Assembly: GCA_947498505.1 (NCBI GenBank)
Contig: CANMKG010000008.1
Location: forward strand, 1 to 64,000
Direction: 5' to 3'
DNA length: 64,000 nt
Origin: an uncultured Maribacter sp.
Lineage (GTDB): Bacteria; Bacteroidota; Bacteroidia; Flavobacteriales; Flavobacteriaceae
Positions 24,844 through 33,403 of this stretch are shown in pieces. The notes under the pieces are model-generated. The model ran no database searches and had not been told where the DNA came from. It worked only from the letters and a program-made list of their open reading frames with translations. A program made the position numbers and the translations under genes. How positions within the stretch are numbered: position 1 is the first letter of the stretch; the number at the start of each line of letters is the position of its first letter.

Positions 24844-26701
24844 ATTCGTTAATCTTAAATTCTTTTCCGCTATAAGGTTTTGCGTATTCGTGTTCTAGTG
24901 TTTTTTCAAGCATTTTTTTCTCTAGATTCTTTAATGTCACTTCTCCTTTTATATATTTTTCAATCATAAGGGAGGCGATATGTCCAGCATATCTAGATCC
25001 ATAGTATCCATTTTCTATATAGACAGCAATAGCAATCTGAGGGTTATTTACGGGAGCAAAGGCGACAAAAACAGAGTGATCAGTAAGTTGAGTTCTTACA
25101 CCATCTATTTTAGTAAAATTTTCAGCGGTACCTGTTTTTCCTGCAACTTCAATTCCTGGTATTTGAACCCAGCGGGCGGTTCCTTTTCGGTACACATCTG
25201 CTAGACCTTCTATTACAGGTGCAAAATGTTTTCTTTCTATGGTAGTGTGTTTAGGTTCAGTATATTTAGGGTTTACAATATTTTTGCCTTCTATCTTTTT
25301 TAATATATGAGGGGTAAAATAATGCCCTCTGTTGGCAATTGCAGACATCATATTAGCTAGTTGTATTGGAGTGGCTAAAACTTCACCTTGACCAATAGAA
25401 TTAGAAATAATAAATGATGAACTCCATCTATTGTCTCCGTACCATTTGTCATAGTACTCTTTACTTGGTATTCTTCCTTTTTGACCATAAGGTAAGTCGT
25501 ACCCTAAATAATTACCAAGACCAAAACTTTTCATATGTTTTTCCCAAACATCCATACCATCATCTGTGCTTTTGTATTTGTCATATATTTTTCTGAAAGC
25601 TCCAGCAAAATAAGCGTTACAAGATTTGTGGATTCCTGAATTCATATTTCTTAATCCACCACCACAATGACAACCTCTTTTCTTTCTACCTACATAAAAA
25701 CCATTGTAACACCTTATAGTTGTGTTTTCATCGATTACGCCTTCTTGAAGAGCTATTAGAGCGTTTAATGCTTTAAAAGGAGACCCTGGGGGTTGTTGTG
25801 CAAGTATAGATCTATCCCAAGTTGGGTTTGCTATAGTATCGTTATATAATTTGGTATAGTTTTTAGAGCGCTGTCTGCCAACTAAAAGAGAAGGGTCGTA
25901 CGTTGGCCCTGAAATCATTGATAATATTTCACCGGTGGAAGGTTCTAAGGCAACAATACCTCCACGTTTACCAACCATTAACTTTTCGCCATATTCTTGT
26001 AGAACTTTATCAATAGTGAGGCTAATTTGTTTTCCTTGAATTGGAAGAGTATCTAAACTACCATTTTTATAAGGTCCAATATCTCTATTAAAGCGATCTT
26101 TTTGTATGTATTGTACACCTTTCCTTCCACGTAAAAGCTCCTCATATTGTTTTTCAACTCCGGTGCGCCCAGTAAGTTCTCCTTGAATGTAATATTTGTT
26201 TTTTGCTAAATCTCTTTCATTAACCTCACTAATATAACCTAATACATTTGCCCCACTACTAGTATCGTAATATCTTAACGATCGTTTCTGTATGTAAAAT
26301 CCAGTGTACTTTCGCATTTTTTCTTGTAAACGAGCATAATCTTCTTTAGAGAGTTGGTGAACCAATACAGAAGGCAATCTAGAGGAGTATGTTTTGGCTT
26401 TTTTAAGGGATTTGATAAATTTTTCTTTATCAATCCCTAAAAGACCACAGAATTCTAGGGTGTCTAATGGTTTTACTTCCCTTGGAATAACCATTACATC
26501 ATAAGCGGGGTCATTACCTACCAAAAGTTTATCATTTCTATCATAAATGTATCCTCTTTCTGGGTAATCGTAAATAGCTTTTATGGCTGGGTCTTCCATT
26601 ACTTGATTTGGCGAAAATCTAAAAATTTGTAAGTAAGAAAGCCTACCAATAAAGGTTATACCTATAATTATTATTATGGACGATAGGAGAATTTTTCTCA
26701 T
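24833..26701 (-). CDS. mrdA: Penicillin-binding protein 2 (elongation transpeptidase)
   Basis: PBP2 crosslinks peptidoglycan during cell elongation. The 622-residue class B PBP has one N-terminal membrane helix (residues 4-24), the dimerisation/pedestal domain with RGYIYDRND, and a C-terminal transpeptidase domain. The three active-site motifs are present: SPFK (SxxK), SCN (SxN, in HKSCNAYFAG) and KTG (AGKTGTAENF). A Cys-rich insertion (RCYNGFYVGRKKRGCHCGGG) lies just after SxxK; it is compatible with the zinc-binding site reported for some PBP2 proteins. The gene overlaps mreD by 4 nt and rodA by 11 nt. Confidence 0.97.
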   Translation of the reverse strand: MRKILLSSIIIIIGITFIGRLSYLQIFRFSPNQVMEDPAIKAIYDYPERGYIYDRNDKLLVGNDPAYDVMVIPREVKPLDTLEFCGLLGIDKEKFIKSLKKAKTYSSRLPSVLVHQLSKEDYARLQEKMRKYTGFYIQKRSLRYYDTSSGANVLGYISEVNERDLAKNKYYIQGELTGRTGVEKQYEELLRGRKGVQYIQKDRFNRDIGPYKNGSLDTLPIQGKQISLTIDKVLQEYGEKLMVGKRGGIVALEPSTGEILSMISGPTYDPSLLVGRQRSKNYTKLYNDTIANPTWDRSILAQQPPGSPFKALNALIALQEGVIDENTTIRCYNGFYVGRKKRGCHCGGGLRNMNSGIHKSCNAYFAGAFRKIYDKYKSTDDGMDVWEKHMKSFGLGNYLGYDLPYGQKGRIPSKEYYDKWYGDNRWSSSFIISNSIGQGEVLATPIQLANMMSAIANRGHYFTPHILKKIEGKNIVNPKYTEPKHTTIERKHFAPVIEGLADVYRKGTARWVQIPGIEVAGKTGTAENFTKIDGVRTQLTDHSVFVAFAPVNNPQIAIAVYIENGYYGSRYAGHIASLMIEKYIKGEVTLKNLEKKMLEKTLEHEYAKPYSGKEFKINEYVW

Positions 26702-27207
26702 TCTTTTTTAACGCTAAATAAAGTGCCAAACAATAAACAAAGAATTAGTGTTGCTAAACTTATAATAAGTACCTTTTTTAGAATTAGTAGAATATTAATC
26801 AAACTAAAAACTTCCAAGGTGAAGAACACAAAGTGGTGCACTACAATTAATAACGTTAAAAAGGTAAATTGTTGTGCCTTTGTACTATTACTTAATTTAA
26901 AGCTTTGAAATTCTAAATTGACGCCAAAAATAAATCGCATAATTGCTGGTCTCAAATAGGCTATTGTTGTAGTTGATGCAGCATGTAGTGCCATGGTATC
27001 GGAGAAGAAATCTATTGATAGACCTAGTAAAAAACTTAAACCAATGAATGCTGCTCTGTTTTCTTTAATGGGATACCAGTATAAGAATAGTATGTATACC
27101 ATTGGATTTATAAATCCAAAAAAGTTTAGCCTATTAAACACAAGAACCTGTACCAATACAAGTAGTACGAATCTAATGAAATTAATAAAAAAATAATTAC
27201 TAATCAT
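26698..27207 (-). CDS. mreD: Rod-shape-determining protein MreD
   Basis: A 169-residue integral membrane protein with five or six predicted helices. It couples MreC and the cell-wall synthases of the elongasome. The segment GFINPMVYILFLYWYPI is typical of the Bacteroidota MreD, whose sequence is otherwise poorly conserved, so the call depends partly on position: it overlaps mreC by 8 nt and mrdA by 4 nt. Size and hydrophobicity fit the family. Confidence 0.92.
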   Translation of the reverse strand: MISNYFFINFIRFVLLVLVQVLVFNRLNFFGFINPMVYILFLYWYPIKENRAAFIGLSFLLGLSIDFFSDTMALHAASTTTIAYLRPAIMRFIFGVNLEFQSFKLSNSTKAQQFTFLTLLIVVHHFVFFTLEVFSLINILLILKKVLIISLATLILCLLFGTLFSVKKE

Positions 27208-28018
27208 TGTTGATTGTTTCGGATTCCAATTCTAATATTTCTTCTCTATCTAGACTATTTACGATGTATACATTTTTAACATTCGTCATATCATTAAATA
27301 ATGAAACATCAATAGTATAAAAATTTTCTGATCGATCTAAATCAAACTTTTTAATTGTTCCAATAGGAATATTTTCTGGAAAAATACTACTCATTGCACC
27401 CGTAACAATAGTATCTCCAATATGTAAGGGAACCAGTTTTGGAATATCAATTAATTGAACTGTTGTATAGGATTTTGTATTCCACACTAAGGATCCAAAG
27501 TGATTGGTGTTTTTAATTTTAGCATTAATGTTGGAATGCTCGTTTAAAATACTTTGAACGGTTGCAAATTTGCCTGACGTATTCTCAACAATGCCAATAA
27601 TGCCTTTATTGGTAATAACACCCATATCTTGTTTAATACTATCTTTTTTCCCTTTGTTTATAGTGAGGTAGTTTCTTTGATCTGCATAACTATTTTTAAT
27701 AATTTGACCACTAGAAATGGTATATCTAATATTTGCAGTATCTAATACAATTTGAGTTTCATTTTTTTTATTGAAAAGTAAATGCCTAAGTCGCTTGTTT
27801 TCTTTTACGAGCTTTTCATTTTCTGTATCTAAATCAAAATACGTAGAAATATTAAAGGAAGTATTATAAATATTTCCTGTAAGCCAGTTGGCAGAATTAA
27901 AAAATTTAGACTGATGAAATGAGTGTGACTGAATTGTAAAACCTAATGATATCAACATTAAAAGGATATAAAGTAGAAAATGTTTATACCGTATTAAAAA
28001 ATTGATAATCTGTTGCAT
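27200..28018 (-). CDS. mreC: Rod-shape-determining protein MreC
   Basis: A 272-residue bitopic protein with a short cytoplasmic N-terminus, one helix (about 13-32), a coiled coil (about 58-80, ENEKLVKENKRLRHLL) and two periplasmic beta-barrel lobes, including QDMGVITNKGIIGIV and GDTIVTGAMSSIFPENIPIG, the MreC signature region. It activates PBP2 and RodA during elongation. It overlaps mreD by 8 nt and follows mreB after 88 nt that contain a strong hairpin, which may lower expression of the downstream genes relative to mreB. Confidence 0.95.
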   Translation of the reverse strand: MQQIINFLIRYKHFLLYILLMLISLGFTIQSHSFHQSKFFNSANWLTGNIYNTSFNISTYFDLDTENEKLVKENKRLRHLLFNKKNETQIVLDTANIRYTISSGQIIKNSYADQRNYLTINKGKKDSIKQDMGVITNKGIIGIVENTSGKFATVQSILNEHSNINAKIKNTNHFGSLVWNTKSYTTVQLIDIPKLVPLHIGDTIVTGAMSSIFPENIPIGTIKKFDLDRSENFYTIDVSLFNDMTNVKNVYIVNSLDREEILELESETINND

Positions 28019-28065
28019 TCACTCTTAAGTTTATGGTAAAAGCAGCTATATATTTAGTGTAATTT

Positions 28066-28102
28066 AAAACCGAGGTAAATTCTACCAATTACCTCGGTTT
28101 TT
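28066..28102 (-). terminator. Hairpin between mreB and mreC (terminator or attenuator)
   Basis: The arms AAAACCGAGGTAA (28066-28078) and TTACCTCGGTTTT (28089-28101) pair perfectly over 13 bp around a 10-nt loop. It sits directly after the mreB stop codon. It has the U-tract of an intrinsic terminator within the stem, but mreCD-mrdA-rodA follow, so partial read-through is likely. Confidence 0.7.
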
Positions 28103-28106
28103 AAAA

Positions 28107-29135
28107 TTACTTTATTAAAATACTTTTATAGCGCTCTAGATTTTTTAAAGCAATACCTGTACCACGTACCACTGCACGTAATGGGTCTTCTGCAATGTAT
28201 ACTGGTAAATCTGTTTTTTGTGATAATCTGCGATCAAGTCCTCTTAACATAGACCCTCCACCTGCAAGGTAAATTCCTGTGTTATAAATATCAGCAGCTA
28301 GTTCTGGAGGCGTTTGCGAAAGTGTCTCCATAACCGCATCTTCTACTCGTAAAATGGATTTATCTAAAGCTTTGGCAATTTCACGATAAGAAATTTGAAC
28401 TTGCTTAGGTTTTCCTGTTAAAAGGTCTCTTCCTTGAACCGATTTTTCATCTGGAGGAGTCTGTAAATCCTCAGTTGCAGAACCGATTTCAATTTTTATT
28501 GCTTCTGCAGTACTTTCTCCAACGTATAAGTTATGTTGTGTACGCATGTAGTATATAATGTCGTTAGTGAATACATCACCCGCAATTTTAACGGACTTAT
28601 CACAAACAATACCTCCTAAAGCAATAACAGCTATTTCGGTAGTACCACCTCCAATATCAACAATCATATTTCCTTTAGGCTGCATAATATCTAAACCAAT
28701 ACCAATTGCAGCAGCCATTGGTTCATGAATTAAATATACCTCTTTACCATTAACACGCTCAGCAGATTCTTTTACCGCTCGCATTTCCACTTCAGTAATT
28801 CCCGATGGAATACAAATAACCATTCGTAACGCAGGAGGAAACCATTTTTTCTTTAACGCAGGAATGTTTTTAATAAACATATTAATCATCTTTTCAGATG
28901 CATCAAAGTCAGCTATTACACCATCTTTTAGCGGGCGAATAGTTTTTATATTTTCATGGGTTTTTCCTTGCATCATGTTGGCTTCTTTACCAACTGCAAT
29001 GATTTTTCCAGTAATTCTATCTCTGGCAACTATAGAGGGGCTGTCTACAACAACCTTGTCTAAATGAATAATAAGCGTATTCGCTGTACCTAAGTCAATG
29101 GCTATTTCCTCGGTTAAGAAATCAAAAAATCCCAT
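28107..29135 (-). CDS. mreB: Rod-shape-determining actin homologue MreB
   Basis: MreB polymerises into membrane-associated filaments that direct the elongation machinery. The 342-residue protein has the actin-fold nucleotide motifs: phosphate 1 (AIDLGTANTLI, residues 12-22), phosphate 2 (VDIGGGTTEIAVI) and the adenosine motif (GIYLAGGGSMLRG). An N-terminal amphipathic start (MGFFDFLTEEI) fits membrane binding. It has its own promoter in the gap after purH and heads the mre run. Length and motifs are complete. Confidence 0.98.
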   Translation of the reverse strand: MGFFDFLTEEIAIDLGTANTLIIHLDKVVVDSPSIVARDRITGKIIAVGKEANMMQGKTHENIKTIRPLKDGVIADFDASEKMINMFIKNIPALKKKWFPPALRMVICIPSGITEVEMRAVKESAERVNGKEVYLIHEPMAAAIGIGLDIMQPKGNMIVDIGGGTTEIAVIALGGIVCDKSVKIAGDVFTNDIIYYMRTQHNLYVGESTAEAIKIEIGSATEDLQTPPDEKSVQGRDLLTGKPKQVQISYREIAKALDKSILRVEDAVMETLSQTPPELAADIYNTGIYLAGGGSMLRGLDRRLSQKTDLPVYIAEDPLRAVVRGTGIALKNLERYKSILIK

Positions 29136-29177
29136 AGTTTAGTGTTTGGTTCTAGATTAAAAGGTGCATTTCGTCGA

Positions 29178-29185
29178 CAAAAGTA
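29178..29185 (-). promoter_or_regulatory. -7 element of the mreB promoter
   Basis: On the reverse strand TACTTTTG (29185-29178) is an exact TAnnTTTG match, 42 nt before the mreB ATG. No good TTG is visible at -33; the region there is TTTTAA-like, as it is for topA, which has the same TACTTTTG. Confidence 0.5.
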
Positions 29186-29191
29186 ATGAAA

Positions 29192-30724
29192 TTAATGCTT
29201 AAAATGACGTGTACCTGTCATTACCATAGCAATTTCGTTTTCATTACAGTAATCTACACTTAACTGATCTTTAATAGACCCTCCTGGTTGAATAACACTT
29301 TTAATGCCACTTTTATGTGCAATTTCTACACAATCTGGAAAAGGGAAAAAAGCATCACTTGCCATAACTGCACCATCCAAATCAAATTTAAAAGATTCTG
29401 CTTTGTGAATAGCTTGGTTAAGTGCATCAACTCTTGAGGTTTGACCGGTTCCACTAGCACACAATTGCTTGTTTTTTGCCAATACAATAGTGTTACTTTT
29501 TGTATGTTTACAAAGCTTTGAAGCAAAAATTAAATCTTCTAATTCTCTTTCAGAAGGACTATTCTTGGTAACTGTTTTAAGGTCTTCAAGAGCATCTGTT
29601 TTATGGTCTTTATCTTGTAGCAAGAAACCATTTAAGCAGGTTCGCACTTGGTTGTGAGGTAATTCAATATCATTTTGAATTAAAATGATTCTATTTTTTT
29701 TACCCTTTAAAATATCCAATGCTTCATCTTCATAACTTGGAGCAATAACAACCTCGCAGAAAAGCTGATGAATTTCTTCAGCAGTAGCCTTGTCGATTTT
29801 TTTATTACTAATAAGCACACCTCCAAAAGCAGATACTGGGTCCCCAGCTAAAGCATCAACATAAGCCTGATGAATAGTATCACGCATAGCTAATCCACAT
29901 GCGTTGTTGTGTTTTAATATTGCAAAGGTAGGGTCGTCGTTTTTAAATTCGTTCATTAAATTTACAGCTGCGTCAACATCTAATAAGTTGTTGTACGAAA
30001 GTTCTTTTCCATGAAGCTTGTTAAACATAGCATCAAAATCACCAAAGAAAAATCCTTTTTGGTGTGGATTTTCTCCATAACGTAAAACCTGACCTTTAGC
30101 TTCACTAATTTTTAAAGCAGCTTCTTCATGATTGGCGTTGAAGTAGTTAAAAATAGCAGCATCATAGTGCGAAGAAACATTAAAAGACTTTGTCGCGAAA
30201 CGTTTACGTTCTTCTAGGGTGGTAGAGCCATTTCCATTTGAAACAACATCTAAAACCTCAGCATAATCCTCCATTGACGAAACGCACAATACATCTTTAA
30301 AGTTTTTTGCTGCTGCACGAATTAATGAAATACCACCAATATCAATTTTCTCAATAATATCCTGTTCCGAAGCGCCACTTGCAACGGTTTTTTCAAAAGG
30401 ATAAAGATCTACTATTACGATATCTATTTGCGGAATGTCAAATTCTTTAAGTTGAGCAACATCGCCCTCATGATCTTGACGATTTAAAATACCACCAAAT
30501 ACTTTTGGGTGTAATGTTTTTACACGTCCACCGAGAATTGATGGGTAACTAGTAACGTCTTCAACAGGAACAACATTAATACCTAAATCTTTAATAAATT
30601 TTTCGGTACCTCCAGTAGAATATATGGTGATGCCAAGTTCATCAAATTTTCTTACAATTGGCTCTAAACCATCTTTGTGAAATACTGAAATTAGTGCTGA
30701 TGTTGCTTTTTTTACATTGCTCAT
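29192..30724 (-). CDS. purH: Bifunctional AICAR transformylase / IMP cyclohydrolase
   Basis: PurH performs the last two steps of IMP synthesis. The 510-residue protein has the N-terminal MGS-like cyclohydrolase domain (about 1-145, with YSTGGTEKFI and GGRVKTLHPKVFGGIL) and a C-terminal AICARFT domain containing the Lys-His pair in ILKHNNACG and AFGGVLISN. Length is normal. It is placed before mreB, as in many flavobacteria. Its promoter is flanked by a perfect 12-bp inverted repeat, which may be an operator. Confidence 0.98.
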   Translation of the reverse strand: MSNVKKATSALISVFHKDGLEPIVRKFDELGITIYSTGGTEKFIKDLGINVVPVEDVTSYPSILGGRVKTLHPKVFGGILNRQDHEGDVAQLKEFDIPQIDIVIVDLYPFEKTVASGASEQDIIEKIDIGGISLIRAAAKNFKDVLCVSSMEDYAEVLDVVSNGNGSTTLEERKRFATKSFNVSSHYDAAIFNYFNANHEEAALKISEAKGQVLRYGENPHQKGFFFGDFDAMFNKLHGKELSYNNLLDVDAAVNLMNEFKNDDPTFAILKHNNACGLAMRDTIHQAYVDALAGDPVSAFGGVLISNKKIDKATAEEIHQLFCEVVIAPSYEDEALDILKGKKNRIILIQNDIELPHNQVRTCLNGFLLQDKDHKTDALEDLKTVTKNSPSERELEDLIFASKLCKHTKSNTIVLAKNKQLCASGTGQTSRVDALNQAIHKAESFKFDLDGAVMASDAFFPFPDCVEIAHKSGIKSVIQPGGSIKDQLSVDYCNENEIAMVMTGTRHFKH

Positions 30725-30733
30725 TTTTGCGTA

Positions 30734-30790
30734 CTTGTAATTAACATTTTAAGCTTACAAAAGTACTTTTTTTGTAACGTTAATTACAAG
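30734..30790. repeat. Perfect 12-bp inverted repeat around the purH promoter
   Basis: CTTGTAATTAAC at 30734-30745 is the exact reverse complement of GTTAATTACAAG at 30779-30790, with 33 nt between. One arm covers the -33 TTG, and the other lies in the purH leader. I infer a paired operator for an unknown regulator. Confidence 0.6.
30758..30789 (-). promoter_or_regulatory. Promoter of purH
   Basis: On the reverse strand TTG (30789-30787), 21 nt, then TACTTTTG (30765-30758) is an exact TAnnTTTG. The expected start is near 30752, leaving a leader of about 28 nt before the purH ATG at 30724. An inverted repeat flanks it on both sides. Confidence 0.7.
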
Positions 30791-30817
30791 CGTGTTATCA
30801 ACAAAAACACTAAAGTT

Positions 30818-31270
30818 TTAAAGAATTTCAGCCACTTTTTGATTCACAAACTCTAAAAAGCGCTCATCTGCTGTTGTGAAAGGGTCTGGAGTGTTGCTAT
30901 CAATATCTATTTGCCCAATATTTTCACCATTAACAAATAAAGGAACAACAATTTCCGCTTTTACTGTTATGCTGCAAGCAATATAGTTGTCTTGAGCAGC
31001 AACATCTGGAACCACAAAATTTTGATTACTAACAGCTACTTGTCCGCAAATACCTTTTCCAAAAGGAATAATAGTATGGTCAGTTGGTTCACCCGCATAT
31101 GGGCCTAATTTTAATTCATTTTTATTACCGTTTTTGAAATAAAACCCAACCCAATCGTAGTAGGAAATACTATCTTTTAACAAATTACATATTTCTTGAA
31201 GTTTAGCATTGACGTTAAAATTAGAATCATCAATAATCGTTGAAATTTGTTGTTTTAGAGCGTCAAACAT
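30818..31270 (-). CDS. GAF-domain protein resembling free methionine-(R)-sulfoxide reductase
   Basis: A 150-residue single GAF-domain cytoplasmic protein. The pattern GKGICG, DVAAQDNYIACS and AEIVVPLF is that of fRMsr (E. coli YebR), which reduces free methionine-R-sulfoxide. Cys99 aligns with the catalytic Cys118 of YebR and Cys75 with Cys94; the first resolving position, Cys84 in E. coli, is His65 here. It is thus a two-cysteine version and probably still active, but this needs testing. An alternative is a non-enzymatic GAF sensor. It has its own -7 element (TACCTTTG, 31310-31303) and lies 93 nt upstream of purH on the same strand. Confidence 0.8.
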   Translation of the reverse strand: MFDALKQQISTIIDDSNFNVNAKLQEICNLLKDSISYYDWVGFYFKNGNKNELKLGPYAGEPTDHTIIPFGKGICGQVAVSNQNFVVPDVAAQDNYIACSITVKAEIVVPLFVNGENIGQIDIDSNTPDPFTTADERFLEFVNQKVAEIL

Positions 31271-31302
31271 AATGGTTTTGCAATGAGTTTAATGAATTTT
31301 AA

Positions 31303-31310
31303 CAAAGGTA
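31303..31310 (-). promoter_or_regulatory. -7 element of the GAF-protein gene promoter
   Basis: On the reverse strand TACCTTTG (31310-31303) is an exact TAnnTTTG, 32 nt upstream of the ATG. No clear -33 TTG is seen at the right distance. Confidence 0.45.
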
Positions 31311-31440
31311 CAATGTTATTAATTTTAGGGTTATTACTATGTTAATTTATTAACAGTTTTTTTATTTAAAAATGAATTTTAGATAATGTTTTGCTAATGT
31401 TTAGAGTCTTGTTTTGTGGAATTATAACCACTAAATAAAA

Positions 31441-32751
31441 ATGATGAAAAATTTAAAAGTATCGCTATTAATAGTAATAGCAATTGCCGCAAACTCGTGC
31501 CAACATCTAGATGACTATTCGGGTTCGGGATTTAATAGCTCAGAAGCGGTTTCCCCGTTGGAGGTGCTAGAATTAAATCAACAATATGAATTACCTTTTA
31601 ATCCTTTGTTAACTATAGAAGGAGGTGTTGAAATTAGAAACGGAGGATATGGTTCAGCAGCAACTGCACACCCTACAAACGAAGGAGAGTTCTACGCAGT
31701 AACAGATCGTGGACCTAATACTGATTTTTTAGAAGGGAAAAAATTTCCTGTTTCCAGTTATATTCCAAGAATAGGTCATTTTAAAGTAACACGTGGAGGA
31801 AATATAGAGTTAATTGAAGATATTTTATTGAAAGATCCAATGGGAACGCCAATATCTGGATTACCAAATCCTGAGGGTAAAGGTGCAACAGGGGAAATTC
31901 CTTATGACGTTTCTGGTAATCAAATAGAGTTTGATGATTTTGGATTAGATTCTGAAGGTATTGTGGCACTGAAAGACGGGTCGTTTTGGATTTCCGATGA
32001 ATACGGGCCTCATATTGTACATTATTCAGCCAACGGAGTACAATTAGAGCGTATTTCTCCGGTTGGTGTTAACGATGATAATGGAGGTAGAAAATTACCA
32101 GCTGTTTTTGCTAAAAGAAGAGCTAACCGGGGAATGGAAGGTTTGGCAATAACACCAGATGAAAAAATATTGGTTGGTATTATGCAGTCTACAATGTATA
32201 ATCCTGTTAAAATGAAAAAAGATATTACCAGAATAGTAGCTTTTAATTTGGAAACAGGTGAAACAAAACAATATTTATACAAACAGGAAAAATCAAACTT
32301 ATCAAATTCAGAAATTGTAGCATTGTCTAATACTCAATTTTTAGTAGTTGAAAGAGATGGTAAGTTTTCTGGTGCAGAAACTTCGCAAAAGCATATTTAC
32401 AAAATAGATATTTCTCAGGCTACCGATATTAGTGCTGTTGATGTAACCGCTGAATTTGGAAAAATGATTGGAGATAAAACAATTGAAGAGTCCACTTGGG
32501 AAGAGTTGGCTGCGGAAGGAATTAATCCAGTCTCAAAAACATTGGTTGCCGATTTGGTTCAAATTACGGGATATCCTCATGATAAGTTAGAAGGAATATG
32601 GTTAGTGGATGATAATACTTTAGGTTGTATAAACGATGACGATTTTGGAGTTTCCGATGAAGATGATAATGGTGTTATAGAACAAAAAGTGCTTCCTGGT
32701 GTACAGAAAATTGATGCAGGCTCATTGTATCTAATAAAAGCAGATTTTTAA
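31441..32751 (+). CDS. Esterase-like/phytase-like (PF13449 type) lipoprotein
   Basis: A 436-residue lipoprotein with lipobox AANSC (Cys20). The body is a beta-propeller-like domain of the esterase-like activity of phytase family: early GGYGSAATAHPTNEGEFYAVTD, DRGPNTDF, then DDFGLDSEGIVALKDGSFWISDEYGPHI and GMEGLAITPDEKILVG. Family members are exported and presumed to act on phosphoesters, but the substrate is not established. It is monocistronic, followed by a strong terminator. It is divergent from the GAF-protein gene and not clearly linked to the metal cassette downstream. Confidence 0.88.
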   Translation: MMKNLKVSLLIVIAIAANSCQHLDDYSGSGFNSSEAVSPLEVLELNQQYELPFNPLLTIEGGVEIRNGGYGSAATAHPTNEGEFYAVTDRGPNTDFLEGKKFPVSSYIPRIGHFKVTRGGNIELIEDILLKDPMGTPISGLPNPEGKGATGEIPYDVSGNQIEFDDFGLDSEGIVALKDGSFWISDEYGPHIVHYSANGVQLERISPVGVNDDNGGRKLPAVFAKRRANRGMEGLAITPDEKILVGIMQSTMYNPVKMKKDITRIVAFNLETGETKQYLYKQEKSNLSNSEIVALSNTQFLVVERDGKFSGAETSQKHIYKIDISQATDISAVDVTAEFGKMIGDKTIEESTWEELAAEGINPVSKTLVADLVQITGYPHDKLEGIWLVDDNTLGCINDDDFGVSDEDDNGVIEQKVLPGVQKIDAGSLYLIKADF

Positions 32752-32764
32752 TAAAAAATATGGT

Positions 32765-32801
32765 AAAACCAGCGTTGTATTTACATACAGGGCTGGTTTT
32801 T
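32765..32801 (+). terminator. Terminator of the phytase-like lipoprotein gene
   Basis: The arms AAAACCAGC (32765-32773) and GCTGGTTTT (32792-32800) enclose a smaller inner TGTAT/ATACA pairing, followed by T. It lies 13 nt after the stop codon. Confidence 0.82.
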
Positions 32802-32834
32802 AATGTTTAAAGTTTAGTTAATTGTAGTTGGTTG

Positions 32835-32866
32835 TTGTTACTTGAAAGGCAATAGTTGTATTTTTG
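32835..32866 (+). promoter_or_regulatory. Promoter of the metal cassette (HYC_CC_PP gene)
   Basis: TTG (32835-32837), 21 nt, then TATTTTTG (32859-32866), an exact TAnnTTTG. The -7 element ends 7 nt before the ATG at 32874, so the leader is very short. Confidence 0.6.
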
Positions 32867-32873
32867 TTAAATA

Positions 32874-33290
32874 ATGAAAAAAGCATTTTTCAAAATAACG
32901 TCTTTGTTAATGGCACTTTTAGTGTTGCTTTCAACTACTTCTTGGAAGGTAGAAAAGCATTATTGTATGGGACGTTTAATGGATGTTGCTTTTTTTGAGT
33001 CTGCAGAAAATTGTGGTATGGATATGGGCTTTGACGATGCAGATAATGCCGATAACATTAGTAAAATGTCTTGTTGCGATGATGAGGTTATTCTCGTTGA
33101 AGGTCAAGATAATTTAAAGACTTCTTTAGAAGATTTTAATTTAGAAAGCCAAATTTTTCTTACTGCTTTCACAAATTCATATATTAATCTTTTTGAGGGT
33201 ATAACGTATAAGGCTACACCTCATGAAAAATACCCGCCTCCAATACTGGTCTACGATTTACAGTTGTTAGATCAAGTTTTTTTAATTTGA
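32874..33290 (+). CDS. HYC_CC_PP family exported protein
   Basis: A 138-residue protein with a signal peptide (about residues 1-23). It carries the three features that name the family: His-Tyr-Cys at 29-31, adjacent Cys-Cys at 67-68 followed by DDE, and Pro-Pro-Pro at 121-123 near the C-terminus. A further Cys47 and a Met/Asp-rich stretch (CGMDMGFDDADNAD) suggest a soft-metal ligand set. The molecular role is not established in the literature I know. Its gene opens the run that continues with a TonB receptor and an HMA-domain protein, so periplasmic binding or delivery of copper or a similar metal is a reasonable inference. Confidence 0.82.
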   Translation: MKKAFFKITSLLMALLVLLSTTSWKVEKHYCMGRLMDVAFFESAENCGMDMGFDDADNADNISKMSCCDDEVILVEGQDNLKTSLEDFNLESQIFLTAFTNSYINLFEGITYKATPHEKYPPPILVYDLQLLDQVFLI

Positions 33291-33403
33291 TATTATTTAC
33301 CTTTTTCATTAATAATTTAATTGTTAATGAAAGTCTCTTGTATTCTATATGTTTTTAGAATACAATTTAAATGTATGCGGTAATAATAAATTAAGAAAAT
33401 AAA

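Noticed and set aside
33304-33332. TTTCATTAA/TTAATGAAA hairpin between the HYC_CC_PP and TonB genes
   Set aside because: It is AT-only, without a U-tract; too weak to call a terminator, though it may be a processing site.
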